A stretch of DNA of 64,000 nt from a bacterium (GTDB lineage Bacteria > Actinomycetota > Thermoleophilia > Solirubrobacterales > Solirubrobacteraceae). The notes under the pieces were generated by a model. It saw only the letters and a list, made by a program, of their open reading frames with translations. It was not told where the DNA came from and ran no database searches. Below, in pieces: positions 59,588-64,000 of the stretch. How positions within the stretch are numbered: the stretch's first letter is position 1; each line of letters opens with the position of its first letter. Where the stretch lies: the NCBI GenBank assembly GCA_021323635.1, contig JAJPKQ010000004.1:1-64000 (forward strand), read 5' to 3'. The position numbers and the translations under genes were made by a program.

Positions 59588-61822
59588 TCAGCGGCGCCTG
59601 CGCCCGGCTTTGCCCTTCAGGGTCAGGTTGGAGACGATCGTGCTCGAATTGGACTTCGGGCTGGCGCCCACGATCCTGTAGCCGACCCTGATCCGCAGTC
59701 GCCGGTGATGACGCAGGAGCGCGATCGCCTTCCGTGAGAGCCTGATCGCAAGCCTGTGCTTGCGCTTGTCGCGCGGCACCTTGAAGCTCGCGGTCCCCAG
59801 CCTGATCTTCCTGCGGTGCGGCCCGAGCGCGCTCACCGTCACCTGCACCTTGCAGGCCGGCGGGCAGCTGAAGCGGCTGCCGATCGTCAGCAGCGGTTCG
59901 GCGAGATTGACCTCCACTGTGGCGTGTTCACGAGGCAGCCCGAATTCCTGCACCAGGTAGGTGAGGGCGAGCGCCGGCGTGGTAAAGGCGACGTCGGGCC
60001 CGTAAGTGGTGCCCCAGCGATTGGTCGCCACAACCCGCAGGTGATAGGTCGTGCCCGGGTTGAGCTCATCTTCGGCGTCCCAGCTGAGTCCGATCGGCCC
60101 GACAACCGGCGCGGTCGTGCCGCCTTCGGTCGTGTTGCCGTAGGAGATTGTCGGCCCCCACTGGACGGAGAAGGTCGTGGCGTAGCCCTCCGGGTCGACT
60201 GTGAAGTCAAACACCGCCTCAAACGCGACCAGCTCGGTGAACTTGAAGTTGCCCACCGCCGGAGGCTGACCGCTGGCTGTCGAGAAGGTGCCGTCGGCGG
60301 TCTGCGCGCTTCCGCCCGCGCTTTCGGCGACAAGTCGGTAGTGGTAGGTGGTGTCCGGCGCAAGCCCGCTAATGTTGGCAGCCACGGGCACCGCGTTCGA
60401 GCCGCTCGCCGAGCCGACTTCGGCGCTTGGCGTGTAGGTGCCGTAGGCGGTTGTTGCTCCGTATTCGAAGTGGTAGGTTGTCGAGGCTCCGTACGTGGTG
60501 AGAACGCCGCTCAACGTTGCAGTGCTCTGGCCGACGTTGCTCGGCGAGCCGAGCGCGACGGCCGGCGGACGGTAGGTCGTGAACTCGTGAACCGGCGATT
60601 CGGCAGCCTGCACGCCCTTGCGATAGGCGACGATCTTCCAGAAGTAGGCCGTTCCGGGCGAAAGGCCGCTGAGCGTCGGGCTGTACGCTTCGCTGGCGTG
60701 TGTCGCGATCACGGTCGGCGGTGAGCTCTGCGTGAGCGAGGTCGAGGCCAGTCCATAGAGGACCTTGAATTCGGTCGAGGCGCCCTCGGCGTCTACAGTC
60801 GCCGCGAGCGTCGCAGACGTGCCCGAAAGCGCGGTCGGGTTTTCCTGTGCGCCTATCTGCGGTGCCGGCGCCGGTCCGGTTGTGAAGTACTCCACCCCAC
60901 CCTTCACTTCGTCGCCGGAGTTGTTTTCGGCGTTGTAGTTGCTGGCGAAGACGCGGAGGTAGTAGGTGGTTTCCGGCAGCAGGCCTTCGAGACGGCTTGA
61001 GAGCAGCGTCAGCTTATTGCTGCTGCCAAGCGAGACTTCGGCGCTGCGATCGGAGAGCGAGGCTTCGCTGGTGCCGTATTCGACAAGCGCCGTCGTCGCC
61101 TGGCCGTTAGGGTTGACTTCCGCTTCGATCGTCGCTTCGAAGGGGCCGACGTGGCTTGATTCGTAGGGTTCGACGATCGTTGGCGGCTTGATCAGGTCTT
61201 CGACGTAGGCCTTGACGGCAACGACTTTCGTGTTGCTAGACGCGAAGCACCCCGGTGTGACCGGACTTCCGATCGTCGGCAGCGCACATTCCGCGGCTTC
61301 GCCGCCGGAGTAGGAGCCCGCAGCGATGACGTTGTCGGCGTGCTGGCCGGTCGCCGGCTTGACGGCGACCGCAAGCGTCTGCCCGCGGGTGACTTCAAGC
61401 GGGGTGGCAAGCGTCAGTTCCTGGGTTTCGGCGGCAGTCGAGAGCGACTTGTATTCGGAGATGCTCACAACTTCCGCGCCAAGCGGGTTGACCACGACCA
61501 ACGCCGCGCTTTGGCCGCTGCCACCCGCAGCGGAGTGGTCGAGCCAGAACCGCGTGATCTTGCCGGTCACTGGGACCGCGTAGGCGGCGCCTTCGGCGGC
61601 GTAGGCCAGGCAGATCTGGCCTTCTGGGCAGTTGCCCATCGTTCCCGTGAGCGTCGCGCCACCGTTGTAGCCGATTTCCTGGTTGCGTGCAAGCGCCGTG
61701 CCCGGCAGCGCCACCATGCCAGCGCAGAGCAGGACGAGCGCCGCCGTCAGCTTGGGCACGTGCGCCCCAGCGCACATCCACCGGCCAACCGACGCAAGGC
61801 CTGCTTTCCTTCCTGCCGCCAC
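59588..61822 (-). CDS. secreted protein with four fibronectin-III-like repeats and basic C-terminal tail
   Basis: 744 aa. The GTG at 61822 has AGGAGG 8 nt upstream, the clearest start. The signal segment is KLTAALVLLCAGMVALPG ending ALA. A beta-rich domain (about residues 45-215) precedes four Fn3-like repeats of about 95-110 residues, each with TALVEYG-like, YHFEYGAT-like and LxPxTTYxxRVxA-like strands (for example LSPGTAYFWKIVA and LAPDTTYHYRLVA). The last 80 residues are very basic (RRKIRLGTASF, RHHRRLRIRV, GKAGRRRR). No LPXTG. Such repeat proteins are common in Solirubrobacterales. It uses GAA for Glu and TTC-rich codons more than its neighbours and is less GC-rich. Confidence 0.82.
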   Translation of the reverse strand: MAAGRKAGLASVGRWMCAGAHVPKLTAALVLLCAGMVALPGTALARNQEIGYNGGATLTGTMGNCPEGQICLAYAAEGAAYAVPVTGKITRFWLDHSAAGGSGQSAALVVVNPLGAEVVSISEYKSLSTAAETQELTLATPLEVTRGQTLAVAVKPATGQHADNVIAAGSYSGGEAAECALPTIGSPVTPGCFASSNTKVVAVKAYVEDLIKPPTIVEPYESSHVGPFEATIEAEVNPNGQATTALVEYGTSEASLSDRSAEVSLGSSNKLTLLSSRLEGLLPETTYYLRVFASNYNAENNSGDEVKGGVEYFTTGPAPAPQIGAQENPTALSGTSATLAATVDAEGASTEFKVLYGLASTSLTQSSPPTVIATHASEAYSPTLSGLSPGTAYFWKIVAYRKGVQAAESPVHEFTTYRPPAVALGSPSNVGQSTATLSGVLTTYGASTTYHFEYGATTAYGTYTPSAEVGSASGSNAVPVAANISGLAPDTTYHYRLVAESAGGSAQTADGTFSTASGQPPAVGNFKFTELVAFEAVFDFTVDPEGYATTFSVQWGPTISYGNTTEGGTTAPVVGPIGLSWDAEDELNPGTTYHLRVVATNRWGTTYGPDVAFTTPALALTYLVQEFGLPREHATVEVNLAEPLLTIGSRFSCPPACKVQVTVSALGPHRRKIRLGTASFKVPRDKRKHRLAIRLSRKAIALLRHHRRLRIRVGYRIVGASPKSNSSTIVSNLTLKGKAGRRRR

Positions 61823-62007
61823 TGTTGCTTCCTCCTGTGATTCTCTTGCTTGAGCATCGCGCCCGCAGAGCGCCGTTCGGCTTCGTTCTCTTTGTATGCG
61901 CGGTTTAGTCCCGCGCAGCCTACCAACCGTCCCCGCGGAAGCCTCGAAGCGCATGTTCTCGGGCCGTGTCGAGCGACGCGGTGCGCGCCCCCGACCGGGA
62001 CCGCCGC

Positions 62008-62466
62008 TCAGCGATCGAGCGCAGCCAGCGCGCTTGCAAGCTCATCCACGCCCTGGTAGCGCAAGCCGAGCGTGTGATCGTGGCGATGACGGACGACTCC
62101 CTGCTCGTCGACGATCACAACGGCGCGGCGCGTACCGAAGGGGGGCGCGTAGGCCGAGTAGGCGCGCGCGACCTTGCCGTCAATATCGGCCAGCAGCGGC
62201 ACGTTCAACCCGTGCCGCTCGTGAAAGCGAAGGTGCGAGTCAAGCGACTGCGATGAGATCCCGACCACGGTCGCCTGCAGCGCTGCAAAATCCTCGGCGC
62301 GGTCGCGATACGAGCAGAACTGGCGTGTGCAGACCGGCGTCTCATCGCCCGGGTAGAAAAGCAGCACCACAAGCTCGCCACGGTGCGCCGAGAGGCGAAA
62401 GGTCCCCTCGGTGCCCGGGAGCTCGAAATCCGGTGCCGCTTCCCCTACTGCCGGGCGTTTGGCCAT
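62008..62466 (-). CDS. peroxiredoxin (Bcp/AhpC-TSA family)
   Basis: 152 aa. The peroxidatic Cys is in DETPVCTRQFCSYRD, with a second Cys five residues later as in atypical 2-Cys Bcp enzymes; VVLLFYPGDET and ARAYSAYAPPFGTRRAVVIVDE are the fold markers. It reduces peroxides with a thioredoxin-type partner. ATG 62466 is chosen; ATG 62478 adds four residues. The upstream frame is low-complexity and was excluded. Confidence 0.92.
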   Translation of the reverse strand: MAKRPAVGEAAPDFELPGTEGTFRLSAHRGELVVLLFYPGDETPVCTRQFCSYRDRAEDFAALQATVVGISSQSLDSHLRFHERHGLNVPLLADIDGKVARAYSAYAPPFGTRRAVVIVDEQGVVRHRHDHTLGLRYQGVDELASALAALDR

Positions 62467-62570
62467 CTCCCCCAGCATAGGGATGGCGCTGCTTCGGCGC
62501 CCGGCGCCACTGTCTGGGCTTGTTCGCCGGCCACCGCACCGCCGCCGCGCGCGCTGCGAGAATGTCTGCG

Positions 62571-64000
62571 ATGCGCAGGTTGCGATATCTCCTGCTCGCG
62601 TGCGTCCTTGCCATGGGCGCCTGCGGGGCAAGCGGCGGCGCAGGCGCCAGCGGCGCGGCCGCCTCGCGCGGCCGCTCGCTCCAGCGCCTGAGCGCGATCG
62701 GCGGCCCCGCCCGCGCCCAGGCAGCGCTGCTCGACTGGAGGGAGTTCGGCCTCAACCCGCAGCGCAGCGACGCCACGGGCGCCTCCCCGGGCATCGATGC
62801 AGCTCTGCTCGGCCACCTGCGCGAGCGCACGATCGCGCTGCCCGGGACGGTCGACTCCTCGCCGTTGCTGCTGCACGACGCGGTGGTCGCAGGCAGATCG
62901 CTCGCTGCCATATTTGTCACCACCACCTACGGCAAGACGGTTGCCGTCGACGCCGAAAGCGGGCGCATCCTCTGGACCTTCACCCCGGCCGACTACGCCC
63001 GCTACGCCGGCTCCGCGCAGATCACCACGGCAACGCCGCTGATCGGGCCAAGCGGCAGCTACATCTACACCGCCTCGCCGGACGGGCGCATCCACAAGCT
63101 GCGGATATCCGACGGCAGCGAAGTGCGCTCCGGGTCCTGGCCGGTCGCGGTCACGCTCGATCCCACCCACGAGAAGATCGCCTCCGCGCTGGGCGCCGCA
63201 GGCCCCTACCTGATAGTCACCACCGGCGGCTACTACGGCGACGCCCCGCCCTACCAGGGCCACGTCGTCCTGATCGAACGTGCAAGCGGCCGCATCCGCG
63301 CCGTCTTCAACACGCTCTGCTCAAGCCGCCGCCGCCTGATCGCGCCGGCAAGCTGCAGCGCGAGCGACTCCGCGATCTGGTCGCGCGCCGGCGCCGTCGT
63401 CGAGGAAGGCGGCACGCGCCTTCTGGTCGCCACCGGCAACGGGCCCTGGAACGGGCGCAGCGACTTCGGCGACTCCGCGCTCGAGCTCTCCCTGCCGACG
63501 CTCTCGCTGCGCCAGGCCTTCACCCCCGTCGATCAGGCGGCGCTCGACAGCGGCGATCTCGACCTGGGCTCGGGTGGACCGGCGCTGCTCGGCCACGGAG
63601 AGGCGCTGATCGGCGGCAAGGACGGCAAGCTGCGCGTGCTCTCCCTGGCGGCGCTCGACGGTCACCCGCCCGGGGCGCCCGAGCGGCTCGGCGGGGAAGT
63701 CCAGCAGCTGCAGACGCCGGGCGGCGACCAGCTGATCACGGAGCCCTGCGTCTGGCGCCACGGCGCACAGACGACCGTCTTCGTCGCGGATGCCTCCGCC
63801 ACCGCGGCCTATGCCCTGCGCGCCGGGCGCCTGCACAGGCTGTGGGAGAACGCCGCTCCCGGCAGCTCGCCGATCTTCGCGGGCGGCCTGCTCTACGTCT
63901 ATGACCCGGCGGGGGGCGACATCAACGTCTACGCTCCAAGCTCTCCTCGCCCGCTGCGCAAGCTGGCCGGCGAGCCGGGCCACTGGAACAGCCCGATCGT
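62571..64000 (+). CDS. quinoprotein-like beta-propeller lipoprotein (cut by window end)
   Basis: About 477 codons present; the frame is open to the last base. MRRLRYLLLACVLAMGAC is a lipoprotein signal with the acylated Cys after LAMGA. The mature part has LDWREFGLNPQRSDATGASP and blade motifs: TVDSSPLLLH, TTYGKTVAVDAESGRILWTF, YIYTASPDGRIHKLRISDG and GGDINVYAP, typical of PQQ-like beta-propellers. Cofactor binding cannot be judged. ATG 62562 is another start; GAGAAT ends 8 nt before 62571. It is divergent from the peroxiredoxin gene. Confidence 0.85.
   Translation, partial: MRRLRYLLLACVLAMGACGASGGAGASGAAASRGRSLQRLSAIGGPARAQAALLDWREFGLNPQRSDATGASPGIDAALLGHLRERTIALPGTVDSSPLLLHDAVVAGRSLAAIFVTTTYGKTVAVDAESGRILWTFTPADYARYAGSAQITTATPLIGPSGSYIYTASPDGRIHKLRISDGSEVRSGSWPVAVTLDPTHEKIASALGAAGPYLIVTTGGYYGDAPPYQGHVVLIERASGRIRAVFNTLCSSRRRLIAPASCSASDSAIWSRAGAVVEEGGTRLLVATGNGPWNGRSDFGDSALELSLPTLSLRQAFTPVDQAALDSGDLDLGSGGPALLGHGEALIGGKDGKLRVLSLAALDGHPPGAPERLGGEVQQLQTPGGDQLITEPCVWRHGAQTTVFVADASATAAYALRAGRLHRLWENAAPGSSPIFAGGLLYVYDPAGGDINVYAPSSPRPLRKLAGEPGHWNSPI

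Overview
The window is a very GC-rich (roughly 70%) chromosomal segment of an actinobacterium. The gene content fits class Thermoleophilia (Solirubrobacterales-like): OpcA beside Zwf, an F420-type nitroreductase-fold protein, ergothioneine genes, methylglucose-lipopolysaccharide-type genes, and a secreted protein of Fn3-like repeats with a very basic tail. The taxonomic placement is inference. Nearly all sequence is coding. Only a truncated IS3-type transposase at base 1 looks mobile. At least 13 genes without an obvious Shine-Dalgarno site have a TAnnnT hexamer 6-9 nt before the start codon, which suggests frequent leaderless transcription.

Layout. 0.2-3.7 kb (minus): translation genes tsaC, prmC, prfA, rpmE. 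3.8-9.2 kb (minus): electron-transfer flavoprotein (etfB, etfA, ETF-quinone oxidoreductase), a stand-alone B12-binding mutase subunit and a thiolase. 9.3-12.3 kb: pepA, an F420-type oxidoreductase, meaB. 12.4-16.3 kb: hexapeptide acyltransferase, GH57 branching enzyme and two methyltransferases, resembling part of the mycobacterial methylglucose lipopolysaccharide locus. 16.3-21.5 kb: ggt, then ftsZ translationally overlapped with parA, then an ArsA/Get3-type ATPase. 21.6-26.4 kb: an unknown protein, an HxlR regulator, pilT with a long Pro/Ala tail, and the principal sigma factor. 27.2-28.3 kb: a c-di-AMP (ydaO-type) riboswitch in front of an RlpA-like wall protein.

30-38.5 kb is a carbon and redox block: glpX divergent from glucokinase, then zwf-opcA and pgl, a phosphatase, egtB and egtD. 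Where gnd would be expected, between glucokinase and zwf, there is a 17-codon ORF that looks like the two ends of gnd fused in frame. 38.5-46.5 kb holds a second thiolase, a membrane-anchored minimal zincin, acyl-CoA dehydrogenase, rhodanese, a GT-C mannosyltransferase-like protein, a cold-shock protein, a RibD-type reductase and MscS.

46.5-59.6 kb is a phosphate island: PAP2 phosphatase, UppP, DUF47, PstS, PstC-A-B-B, PhoU, an OmpR-type response regulator, a CHAD domain split over two overlapping genes, and polyphosphate kinase. Three arrays of TTCAC/GTGAA units with an exact 11-bp period (PhoP-box type) lie before mscS/PAP2, uppP and pstS/pstC. This suggests that undecaprenyl-pyrophosphate recycling is under phosphate control. 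The window ends with the Fn3-like surface protein, a peroxiredoxin and a truncated quinoprotein-like lipoprotein.
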